Below are positions 30,942 through 37,816 of a DNA stretch of 40,206 nucleotides, one piece after another. Source of the DNA: DATAWZ01 sp036266975. Its GTDB lineage: Bacteria; Actinomycetota; Thermoleophilia; Solirubrobacterales; Solirubrobacteraceae. The notes beneath the pieces were generated by a model. It was not told where the DNA came from. It saw nothing but the letters and a program-made list of their open reading frames with translations, and ran no database searches. The stretch is from positions 1 through 40,206 of the forward strand of contig DATAWZ010000215.1 of NCBI GenBank assembly GCA_036266975.1, in the 5' to 3' direction. The number at the start of each line of letters is the position of its first letter. Position 1 is the first letter of the stretch. A program made the translations under genes and the position numbers.

Positions 30942-32116
30942 AAGGACCTCGGCAGGCCCAGACTCTCGCCGATGAAGTTGCGCGCCATCTCCGAGGAGAT
31001 CGGGCCGATGCGGTAAAGGCGCGCGTCGCGCCAGTAGCGCTGCATGTCGGTCTCCTCGGAGTAGCCGTAGCCGCCGAGGACCTGGATGCCGTAGTCGGCG
31101 GCGGCGACGGCGTGCTCGGAGGCCAGGACCTTGGCCGTCGCCGCCTCCACGCCGCAGGGCCGCCCGGCGCGCTCGAGCCAGGCGGCGCGGTAGGTGTGCA
31201 GCCAGGCCGTCTCGAGGTTCATCTTGATGTCGGCGATGCCGTGCTGGATCGCCTGCATCGCACCGATCGGCTTGCCGAACGCCTCGCGCTGCTGGGCGTA
31301 GAGGATCGCGTCCTCGAGCACGCCGCGCAGGATGCCGGTGCACATCGCCGCGGTCATGATCCGCTCGCTGTTGAGCGAGGTGAGCACCTGGCGCCAGCCG
31401 CTGCCCTCCTCGCCGAGCAGCATCTCGTCGGGCACGAAGACGTCCTCGAAGGCCAGCTCGCAGGAGTGCAGGGCGCGCATGCCGATCTTGGGGATCGGCG
31501 TCGCGGTCAGGCCGGGGGCGTCGCCCGCGACGAGGAACATCGACAGGCCGTGGTGGGCGCGCTCGCCCTCGCTCGTGCGGGCGAGCACCTGGATCAGCCC
31601 GGCGACGTCGGACATCGTCGACCAGATCTTGTTGCCGCGCAGCACCCAGCCGCCGTCGACGCGGTGGGCGCGGGTGCGCATCGCGCGCAGCACGTCGGTG
31701 CCGCCGCCGGGCTCGGTGAGGGCAAAGGCGAAGCGGGTGCTGCCGTCGGCCACGCCGGGCAGCACGGCCTGGCGCTGCTCCTCGCTGCCGTGGTGGATGA
31801 CCGCCTTGGCGCCCGACCACACCGGGATCCCCCAGATCCAGGCCAGGCCCGCGAGCGAGCGGCTGAGCTCCTCGCAGACGATGACCTGGTCGATGATGTC
31901 CCCGCCCTGACCGCCGTACCGCTCGGGAATGCCGATGCCGTTCAGGCCCGCGGCGGCGATCCGCCGCGCGAGCTCCTGCGGAAAGCGCCCGGAGGCCTCG
32001 ACCTCGCGGGCGACCGGCTTGGGGCACTCGCGCTCGACGAAGTCGTGCACGGTCTCGCGCAGCAGTCGCTGCTCGTCGGTGAGCTCGAAGGCCAGGCCGG
32101 TGCAGGAGTCGATCAT
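30938..32116 (-). CDS. Acyl-CoA dehydrogenase
   Basis: FAD enzyme of 392 residues, complete. It shows FELTDEQRLLRETVHDFVER, GIGIPERYGGQGGDIIDQVI, the FAD/substrate loop FAFALTEPGGGTDVLRAMRT, KIGMRALHSCELAFEDVFVP, SLNSERIMTAAMCTGILRGV LEDAILYAQQREAFGKPIGA, and the C-terminal VLGGYGYSEETDMQRYWRDA RLYRIGPISSEMARNFIG. This pattern fits short/branched-chain acyl-CoA dehydrogenases. ATG 32116 is 7 nt after a minus-strand -10 TAAGAT (32124-32129), predicting a leaderless mRNA. It precedes the carboxylase in one operon and is divergent from the CoA-ligase/P450 operon with the variant operator at 32141-32156 between them. Confidence 0.94.
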   Translation of the reverse strand: MIDSCTGLAFELTDEQRLLRETVHDFVERECPKPVAREVEASGRFPQELARRIAAAGLNGIGIPERYGGQGGDIIDQVIVCEELSRSLAGLAWIWGIPVWSGAKAVIHHGSEEQRQAVLPGVADGSTRFAFALTEPGGGTDVLRAMRTRAHRVDGGWVLRGNKIWSTMSDVAGLIQVLARTSEGERAHHGLSMFLVAGDAPGLTATPIPKIGMRALHSCELAFEDVFVPDEMLLGEEGSGWRQVLTSLNSERIMTAAMCTGILRGVLEDAILYAQQREAFGKPIGAMQAIQHGIADIKMNLETAWLHTYRAAWLERAGRPCGVEAATAKVLASEHAVAAADYGIQVLGGYGYSEETDMQRYWRDARLYRIGPISSEMARNFIGESLGLPRSF

Positions 32117-32123
32117 GCCGCGG

Positions 32124-32169
32124 ATCTTACGGCAAAAATTTGACCTTCCGTTTGGTCGCTAAATAGACT
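32124..32169. promoter_or_regulatory. Divergent leaderless promoters with variant operator
   Basis: Plus strand: -35 TTGACC (32140-32145), 18 nt, -10 TAGACT (32164-32169), 6 nt, GTG 32176. Minus strand: -10 TAAGAT (32124-32129), 7 nt, ATG 32116. The sequence TGACCTTCCGTTTGGT (32141-32156) matches the CAACC-N4-GGTTGGT operator with three changes and overlaps the plus -35 box, so both operons can be repressed together. Confidence 0.65.
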
Positions 32170-32175
32170 GCCTGT

Positions 32176-33687
32176 GTGACGGTGGGCAGCGTCCTGGAGC
32201 AGGTGGCCCGAACCCGCGGGGCCGCCGCGGCCGTGCGCTTCCCGGGCGAGCGCGGCACGTACGGCGAGATCGCCGCCCGCGCGCAGGCGGTGGCGGCGGA
32301 GCTCGCGCAGGCGGGCGTGCGCCGCGGCGACGTGGTGGCCGTGCTCAGCGGCGAGGCGAACGTCGACGTGATGGCCGCCGGCCTGGGCGCGATGCAGCTC
32401 GGCGCGCTGTTCGCGCCGCTCAGCGCCCGGCTGCGTGAGCGCGAGCTGCGCTACGTGCTCGGCCACTGCACCCCGCGGCTGCTGCTCGTCGCCCCCGACC
32501 TGGCCGCGATCGCCGCCGGCGCCGGCGCCGATCCCGGGCGCACCGTAACGCTTGGGCCCCAGCCACCACCTCCCCCACCCACCCTGGGCCTTCCGACAGA
32601 GACGGGCGGAACGGGACAACCGGATGACCCGGCGCTGCTGCTGTACACGTCGGGCACCACCGCGGACCCGAAGGGCTGCGTGCACACGCACGCAAGCCTG
32701 ATCGCCCAGGGCGAGGGCTTCGCCGAGCGTCTGTCGCTCACCGCCGAGGATCGCTTCTGGACCCCGCTGCCGATGTTCCACGTCGGGGGCTGGGTGGTGA
32801 TGCTCGCCTGTCACGCGCGCGGCGCGGAGATGGTCCACGTCGGGCGTTTCGAGCCCGGCGCGGCGATCGAGCAGCTCGAGCGAGAGCGCTGCACGATCGC
32901 CTTCCCGGCCTTCGAGACGATCTGGCTGGGCGTGCTCGCGCACCCGCGCCTCGACGCCGCCGACCTGAGCGCGCTGCGGCTGGTCATCAACGTCGGCGTC
33001 CCCGAGCGGATGCTCGCGATGCAGGAGCGACTGCCCAGTGCGGTGCAGGTCTCGTGCACGGGCTCGACCGAGTCGTGTGGCTTTCTGACCCTCGGCCGCG
33101 CGGAGGACTCGCTGCACTCGCGCACCCACACCTCCGGCCCGCCGCTGCCGGGAATGGAGGTGCGGATCGTCGACCCCGACACGCGGGCCGAGCAGCCGGT
33201 GGGCGTCGTCGGGGAGATGCTCTTCCGCGGCGTGTCGCGCTTCTCGCACTACCACCGCGACCCGCAGGCGACGGCGGCGTCGATCGACGCGGACGGCTGG
33301 TTCTCCTCGGGCGACCTGCTGCGCCTGGAGCCCGACGGCAGCCTCGCCTTCGTCGGACGGCTGAAGGACATGCTCAAGGTCGGCGGCGAGAACGTCGCGC
33401 CGGCGGAGATCGAGGGCCTGCTGATCGCCCACCCGGCGGTCCGCATGGCGCAGGTCGTCGCCGCGCCCGACGAGCACTACGGCGAGGTGGCGGCGGCGTT
33501 CGTCGAGCTCGAGCCCGGCGCGCAGGTCGACGAGCAGGAGCTGATCGGCCTGTGCCGCGATCAGCTCGCCGGGTTCAAGGTGCCGCGCCACGTCCGCTTC
33601 CTGCGCGAATGGCCGATGTCGGGCACCAAGGTCCGCAAGGTCGAACTGCGCGAGCGGATCGCCGTCGAGCTCTCGGTGAGGGTATGA
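32176..33687 (+). CDS. Acyl-CoA synthetase (FadD-like) 1
   Basis: Adenylate-forming CoA ligase, 503 residues. It contains the P-loop LLLYTSGTTADPKGCVHTHA, DRFWTPLPMFHVGGWVVMLA, CTGSTESCGFLTLG, the hinge GWFSSGDLLRLEPDGSLAFV GRLKDMLKVGGENVAPAEIE, and the catalytic lysine in PMSGTKVRKVELRERI. A Pro-rich linker (TLGPQPPPPPPTLGLP, about 124-139) just before the P-loop is encoded by unusually A/T-ending codons. GTG 32176 is leaderless. The stop overlaps the P450 ATG (ATGA). It is a paralogue of the ligase at 34937; the EWPMSGTKxRKVELRxRIA ends are nearly identical. Substrate acid unknown; the P450 neighbour suggests a terpenoid or branched acid. Confidence 0.9.
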   Translation: MTVGSVLEQVARTRGAAAAVRFPGERGTYGEIAARAQAVAAELAQAGVRRGDVVAVLSGEANVDVMAAGLGAMQLGALFAPLSARLRERELRYVLGHCTPRLLLVAPDLAAIAAGAGADPGRTVTLGPQPPPPPPTLGLPTETGGTGQPDDPALLLYTSGTTADPKGCVHTHASLIAQGEGFAERLSLTAEDRFWTPLPMFHVGGWVVMLACHARGAEMVHVGRFEPGAAIEQLERERCTIAFPAFETIWLGVLAHPRLDAADLSALRLVINVGVPERMLAMQERLPSAVQVSCTGSTESCGFLTLGRAEDSLHSRTHTSGPPLPGMEVRIVDPDTRAEQPVGVVGEMLFRGVSRFSHYHRDPQATAASIDADGWFSSGDLLRLEPDGSLAFVGRLKDMLKVGGENVAPAEIEGLLIAHPAVRMAQVVAAPDEHYGEVAAAFVELEPGAQVDEQELIGLCRDQLAGFKVPRHVRFLREWPMSGTKVRKVELRERIAVELSVRV

Positions 33688-34940
33688 GCCCCACCGAGAC
33701 CCGGGCCGGCGCGGACCTGCTGACCGCGGCGACGATCGCGGACCCCTTCCCGCTGCTCGCCGAGCTGCGCGAGAGCGACCCGGTGCACTGGAGCGAGCGC
33801 CACAGCGCGTGGCTGGTGACCCGCTACGACGACTGCGTGGCGGCCTATGCCGACCCGCGGCTGTCCTCGGACCGGGTCAACCCGCTGCTCGCGCAGCTCA
33901 GCGACGAGCGCCGCGCGCAGATGGGCGACCTGCTCGCGCGGATCGCCGACTGGATGGTGACCACCGATCCGCCGTTGCACTCCCGGCTGCGCCGGCTCGC
34001 CGGGCGCGCATTCAACCCGCCGCGGATCGCCGCGCTGGGCGACCGCATCGGCCAGCTCGTCGACGAGCTGCTCGACGAGTTCATCGGCTCCGGCGAGCAG
34101 GACCTGTTCGCGGGCTTCGCCTACCCGCTGCCCGCGACGGTGATCGCCGAGATCCTCGGCGCGCCGGTCGAGGACCGCGACCGCTTTCGCACGTGGTCGG
34201 ACGAGGTCGCGCTCGTCGCCTTCGGCGCCGGCGGGGACGCACGCGCCGACCGCCACCAGCGCGCGCTGGCCGGCGTGACCGAGCTCTACGAGTACCTGCA
34301 CTGGCTGATCGAGCGCGCGCGGGCGAGCCCCGGCGAGGACATGCTCAGCGCGCTGCTGGAGGGCGACGGCTCGGGCGAGGTCCTCTCCGACGACGAGATC
34401 GCCTCGCTCGGGGCGCTGATGCTGTTCGCCGGCCACGAGACCACGAGCAACCTGCTCTCGCGCATCGCCCTCGCGCTCTGTCAGTACCCCGACGAGCGCG
34501 AGCGGCTGGTGCGCGACCCCGAGCTGGCCAAGAAGGCGGTCGAGGAGATCCTGCGCTTCGACGGCCCGGCCAAGGTCCTCACCCGCTGGGTCGTCGAGGG
34601 CCACGAGCGCCTGGGCCGGCGGATCGAGGCCGGCCAGCGCGTGATGATCATCGGCTCCTCGGCCAACCGCGACCCGGCGCGCTTCCCCGAGCCCGACCGC
34701 CTCGACCTCGGCCGCTCGCCGAACCCGCACATCGCCTTCGGCAAGGGCATCCACGCCTGCATCGGGGCCCAGCTCGCGCGGCTGGAGGGGCGCATCGGGA
34801 TGATGGGGATGGTGCGCCGGCTGCCGGGGCTGCAGCTCGCCGACCCCGCCGCCGAGCTGCACTGGATCCCCAGCCTGGCCTCGCGCGGGCTGGAGCGCCT
34901 TGACGTCGAATTCGATCGCAGAGAGGCTGGGGAGCGATGA
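33684..34940 (+). CDS. Cytochrome P450
   Basis: Soluble bacterial P450 of 418 residues that hydroxylates a small or acyl substrate with electrons from a separate ferredoxin and reductase (none in the window). It has the N-terminal DPFPLLAELRESDPVHWSER, VTTDPPLHSRLRRLAGRAFN, the I-helix LMLFAGHETTSNLLSRIALA with the acid-threonine pair, EEILRF (ExxR helix), ANRDPARFPEPDRLDLGRSP NPHIAFGKG and the haem cysteine C359 in FGKGIHACIGAQLARLEGRI. It sits between two CoA ligases with 4-nt overlaps on both sides, so all three proteins are made in equal amounts and should act in one pathway. Confidence 0.95.
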   Translation: MSPTETRAGADLLTAATIADPFPLLAELRESDPVHWSERHSAWLVTRYDDCVAAYADPRLSSDRVNPLLAQLSDERRAQMGDLLARIADWMVTTDPPLHSRLRRLAGRAFNPPRIAALGDRIGQLVDELLDEFIGSGEQDLFAGFAYPLPATVIAEILGAPVEDRDRFRTWSDEVALVAFGAGGDARADRHQRALAGVTELYEYLHWLIERARASPGEDMLSALLEGDGSGEVLSDDEIASLGALMLFAGHETTSNLLSRIALALCQYPDERERLVRDPELAKKAVEEILRFDGPAKVLTRWVVEGHERLGRRIEAGQRVMIIGSSANRDPARFPEPDRLDLGRSPNPHIAFGKGIHACIGAQLARLEGRIGMMGMVRRLPGLQLADPAAELHWIPSLASRGLERLDVEFDRREAGER

Positions 34941-36592
34941 GCGCACGACCGTGGATCGAATGCACGACCGCCGGCGACCTGCTCGACCGGGCCGCCGAGC
35001 GCCACCCCGACTCGGAGGTCGTCTTCCCGGGCGAGCGCTCGCGCTACGCCGAGGTCGCCGAGCGCGCCGAGCACTTCGCGCGGGCGCTGGTCGGGCTGGG
35101 CGTGCGCGCGGGCGACGGCGTCGGCCTGCTGCTCGTCCCCAACGTCGACCACGTGGCGATCATGTTCGCGGTGAGCAAGATCGGCGCGGTCGCGGTGCCG
35201 ATCAACGCGCGCTTCAAGACCCGCGAGCTCGGCCACGTGCTCTCGGACTCGGGCATGCGCGTGCTGCTCGTCTCGGCGCCGGTCAGCGAGCAGATCGACT
35301 ACCCGGCGATGGTCTCCGCCGCGCTGCGCGAGAAGCCGGCGCCCGACCTCGCGCACGTGGTGATGATCGGCGCGGGCCCGTTGCCCGAGGGCTTTCTCCC
35401 GGAGGCGGCGCTGCACGAGGGTGCCGAGCACGTCAGCGCCGAGCAGATCGCGGCGATGCAGGAGCGCGTGCGGCTGCGCGACTGCGCCTACATCATGTAC
35501 ACCTCCGGGACCGAGGCCAACCCGAAGGGCTGCCTGCTCAGCCACGAGGCGCTCGTGCGCAACGCGACGGCGATCGCCGTCTCGCGCTTTCAGATGACGG
35601 CCGAGGACCGCTTCTGGGACCCGCTGCCGATGTTCCACACCGGCGGGATCGTCCTGTGCATGTCCTGCCTGGCCACCGGGACCACCTTCGTCCACGCCGG
35701 CTTCTTCGACCCCGGCGTCGCGGTCGATCAGCTCGCGGGCGAGCGCATCACCGTGGCCCACCCGGCGTTCGAGACGATCTGGCTGGCCGTCCTGAACCAC
35801 CCCAAGTGGGCCGACGCCGACGTGAGCTCGATCCGCGCGGTCCTGAACGTCGGCGTGCCCGAGCGGCTGCGCGAGATGCACGCCCGCACGCCGAGGGCCA
35901 AGCCGTTCTGCTCCTTCGGTGCCACCGAGGCCTCCTCGCACCTGGCGCTCAGCCTCCCCGACGACGACCCCGAGAAGGCGTTCACCAGCGGCGGGCACCC
36001 GATGCCGGGCATGGAGGTGCGGGTCATCGACCCGACGACCGGCGAGGACCTGCCCACCGGCCAGGAGGGCGAGGTCGTCTACCGCGGCCCGCACCTGTTC
36101 GACGGCTACCACAACGCCCCGGAGATCAACGCGCGCGTGTTCGACGAGGACGGCTTCTTCCACTCCGGCGACGTCGGGCGCCTGGATGAGGACGGCCGGC
36201 TGACCTTCCTGAGCCGCTTGAAGGACATGCTCAAGGTCGGCGGCGAGAACGTCGCGGCGGCCGAGATCGAGTCGGTCATCGCCGGCCATCCGGCGGTGCA
36301 GATCGTCCAGGTCGTCTCCGCGCCCGACCGACGCTACGTCGAGGTCGCCTGCGCCTACGTCCAGCTCAACGCGGGCCACCAGGCCGCCGAGGAGGACATC
36401 ATCGCCACCTGCCAGGGGCGGATCGCCTCCTTCAAGGTCCCCCGCTACGTGCGCTTCGTGACCGAGTGGCCGATGTCGGGCACCAAGATCCGCAAGGTCG
36501 AGCTGCGCCAGCGCATCGCCGACGAGCTGCGCGCGGCGGGCATCGAGGAGGCCCCGCGCATGGTGGCCGCCTCGGGCCCGCGCGTCGCCTGA
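34937..36592 (+). CDS. Acyl-CoA synthetase (FadD-like) 2
   Basis: Adenylate-forming CoA ligase, 551 residues. It has AGDLLDRAAERHPDSEVVFP GERSRYAEVAERAEHFARAL, PINARFKTRELGHVLSDSGM, the P-loop IMYTSGTEANPKGCLLSHEA (the third position is GTE rather than GTT), DPLPMFHTGGIVLCMSCLAT, FCSFGATEASSHLAL, hinge DGFFHSGDVGRLDEDGRLTF LSRLKDMLKVGGENVAAAEI, and PMSGTKIRKVELRQRI. It is about 48 residues longer than the first ligase, mostly in the region before the P-loop and at the C-terminus. It closes the ligase-P450-ligase operon; a candidate small RNA with its terminator follows 85 nt later. Probably activates a related carboxylic acid before or after P450 oxidation. Confidence 0.92.
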   Translation: MSARPWIECTTAGDLLDRAAERHPDSEVVFPGERSRYAEVAERAEHFARALVGLGVRAGDGVGLLLVPNVDHVAIMFAVSKIGAVAVPINARFKTRELGHVLSDSGMRVLLVSAPVSEQIDYPAMVSAALREKPAPDLAHVVMIGAGPLPEGFLPEAALHEGAEHVSAEQIAAMQERVRLRDCAYIMYTSGTEANPKGCLLSHEALVRNATAIAVSRFQMTAEDRFWDPLPMFHTGGIVLCMSCLATGTTFVHAGFFDPGVAVDQLAGERITVAHPAFETIWLAVLNHPKWADADVSSIRAVLNVGVPERLREMHARTPRAKPFCSFGATEASSHLALSLPDDDPEKAFTSGGHPMPGMEVRVIDPTTGEDLPTGQEGEVVYRGPHLFDGYHNAPEINARVFDEDGFFHSGDVGRLDEDGRLTFLSRLKDMLKVGGENVAAAEIESVIAGHPAVQIVQVVSAPDRRYVEVACAYVQLNAGHQAAEEDIIATCQGRIASFKVPRYVRFVTEWPMSGTKIRKVELRQRIADELRAAGIEEAPRMVAASGPRVA

Positions 36593-36666
36593 GCGCCCTC
36601 CGAAGCCGAAACGCAACGCCCAAGCCGGAGGGTGCAGGTCAACCGACGAAAACAATCGCTTGTTCA

Positions 36667-36672
36667 TATACT
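36667..36672 (+). promoter_or_regulatory. TATACT -10 box of candidate small RNA
   Basis: TATACT in an A/T-rich patch (AAAACAATCGCTTGTTCATA upstream) that stands out from the GC-rich background. The -35 region is weak (CCGACG or CGACGA with 17-18 nt spacing). It predicts a transcript start near 36678. Confidence 0.55.
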
Positions 36673-36677
36673 GCCGC

Positions 36678-36767
36678 TGCCGTGCTTTCTCCTCGTCTCG
36701 CACGGCACCGTCGGGCCCCCGCAGACCACTTCCCCTCTCCTCGGTCCTGCGGGGGCCCGGCGCTTTT
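36678..36767 (+). ncRNA. Candidate small RNA with two CU-loop hairpins
   Basis: About 90 nt between a TATACT box and a T-run. Hairpin 1: TGCCGTGC (36678-36685) with GCACGGCA (36700-36707), loop TTTCTCCTCGTCTC. Hairpin 2: CGGGCCCCCGCAG (36712-36724) with CTGCGGGGGCCCG (36747-36759), loop ACCACTTCCCCTCTCCTC plus GGTC, then GCGC and TTTT. Both loops are unpaired pyrimidine runs with CTCCTC, complementary to purine-rich ribosome sites such as GAGGAG. This resembles actinobacterial C-loop small RNAs (for example 6C RNA) in plan, although the loops are CU- rather than pure C-rich. It could instead be only the terminator region of the ligase operon. Confidence 0.55.
36712..36767 (+). terminator. Intrinsic terminator with T-run
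   Basis: Perfect 13-bp stem (36712-36724 with 36747-36759), then GCGC and TTTT at 36764-36767. The only hairpin in the window with a clear T-run. It ends the candidate small RNA and any read-through from the ligase-P450-ligase operon, 24 nt before the end of the convergent luciferase-like gene. Confidence 0.8.
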
Positions 36768-36790
36768 CCCGCGCCGCTCGGCGCCGGGCG

Positions 36791-37816
36791 TCAGTCCGCC
36801 GATGAGAGCGGCCCGATGACCTCGGCGCCGAAGCGCTCGATCGCCGCGAGCGCGGCCTCGTGGCCGGGCCCGGTGGGGGAGCGCATGCGGATCGCGATGT
36901 AGTCCGCGCCGGTGCGCTCGAGCCAGTCGCCGGCCAGGTCGCGCACCTCGCGCGGCCCGCCGAGCAGGAAGCGGCCCGGGGCGAGCACGTCGAGCGTGAA
37001 GTGCTCGCGCTCTCGGACCTGCTCGACCCACGGCTCGAACTCGGGCAGGTAGGTGCCGAGGTTGTAGTAGAGACGGTGCAGCTTGAGCGCGTGCGGTGCC
37101 CAGTCGACCTCGGCCTGCTCGCGCGACTCGCCGATCCAGCCGTCGCGGAACAGCGCGACGTGGGCCGGGCGCCCGGCCGCGCGCGCGGCGGCACGGTACT
37201 GCTCGGCCATTGGCGCGAGCACGTCGACGTGGCGCTGGGGGTCGCTGATCCAGCCCGCGGACCGCTCGGCGGCGCGGCGCAGGCCGGCCGGCGCGTGGGC
37301 GCCGATCCAGCGCACCGGACCGCCGGGCGTCAGCGTCGCGGGGGTCACCTGGCCCGCGCGCGCGAACACCTCTCCCTCGAAGTCGAAGGGCTCGCCGCCC
37401 GCGGTCAGGTCGAGCAGGTCGATCAGCTCATCCAGGGTGCGTCCGCGGGCCGAGCGCTCGCGCCCGTAGAGGCGAAAGTCGGGCTCGACGTGGCCGACGC
37501 CGAGCCCGAGGATCAGCCGCCCGCCCGTGGCCCAGTCGAGCATCAGCGCGTCCTCGGCCAGGCGGATCGGGTCGTGCAGCGGCGCCGCGAGGACCAGCGG
37601 CCCCATGCGGATCCGGGTCGTGTGCGAGCCCAGCCAGGCGCAGACGAGCATCGGCGAGGACAGCGCGCCCGCATGGGTCTGGTGCAGCTCGGGCAGGAAG
37701 AAGGCGTCGAAGCCCGCCCGCTCGGCGGCGAGGACCTCCTCGCGCAGCTGCGCGAGCAGCGTCCCCAGATCGCCCTCGCGGTCCTGAATCGGGCAGATCA
37801 GTCCGAAGCGCGGCAT
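36791..37816 (-). CDS. LLM-class flavin-dependent oxidoreductase
   Basis: Bacterial-luciferase-like TIM-barrel protein of 341 residues using FMN or F420. It has MPRFGLICPIQDREGDLG, AERAGFDAFFLPELHQTH, SSPMLVCAWLGSHTTRIRMG PLVLAAPLHDPIRLAEDALM, LDWATGGRLILGLGVGHVEP DFRLYG and VRWIGAHAPAGLRRAAERSA GWISDP, all usual for the class. The E/HQTH active-site edge would fit F420 or FMN enzymes alike. ATG 37816 follows directly on the TGA of the PEP-synthase-like gene (no gap), so they form an operon. The substrate is unknown; oxygenative cleavage or desaturation of a ketone, acyl-CoA or terpenoid are possibilities. Confidence 0.88.
   Translation of the reverse strand: MPRFGLICPIQDREGDLGTLLAQLREEVLAAERAGFDAFFLPELHQTHAGALSSPMLVCAWLGSHTTRIRMGPLVLAAPLHDPIRLAEDALMLDWATGGRLILGLGVGHVEPDFRLYGRERSARGRTLDELIDLLDLTAGGEPFDFEGEVFARAGQVTPATLTPGGPVRWIGAHAPAGLRRAAERSAGWISDPQRHVDVLAPMAEQYRAAARAAGRPAHVALFRDGWIGESREQAEVDWAPHALKLHRLYYNLGTYLPEFEPWVEQVREREHFTLDVLAPGRFLLGGPREVRDLAGDWLERTGADYIAIRMRSPTGPGHEAALAAIERFGAEVIGPLSSAD

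Noticed and set aside
31011..31020. GGGCCGATGCGGTA resembling part of copy B
   Set aside because: In-frame conserved acyl-CoA dehydrogenase sequence (YRIGPISSEMA); only a chance match.
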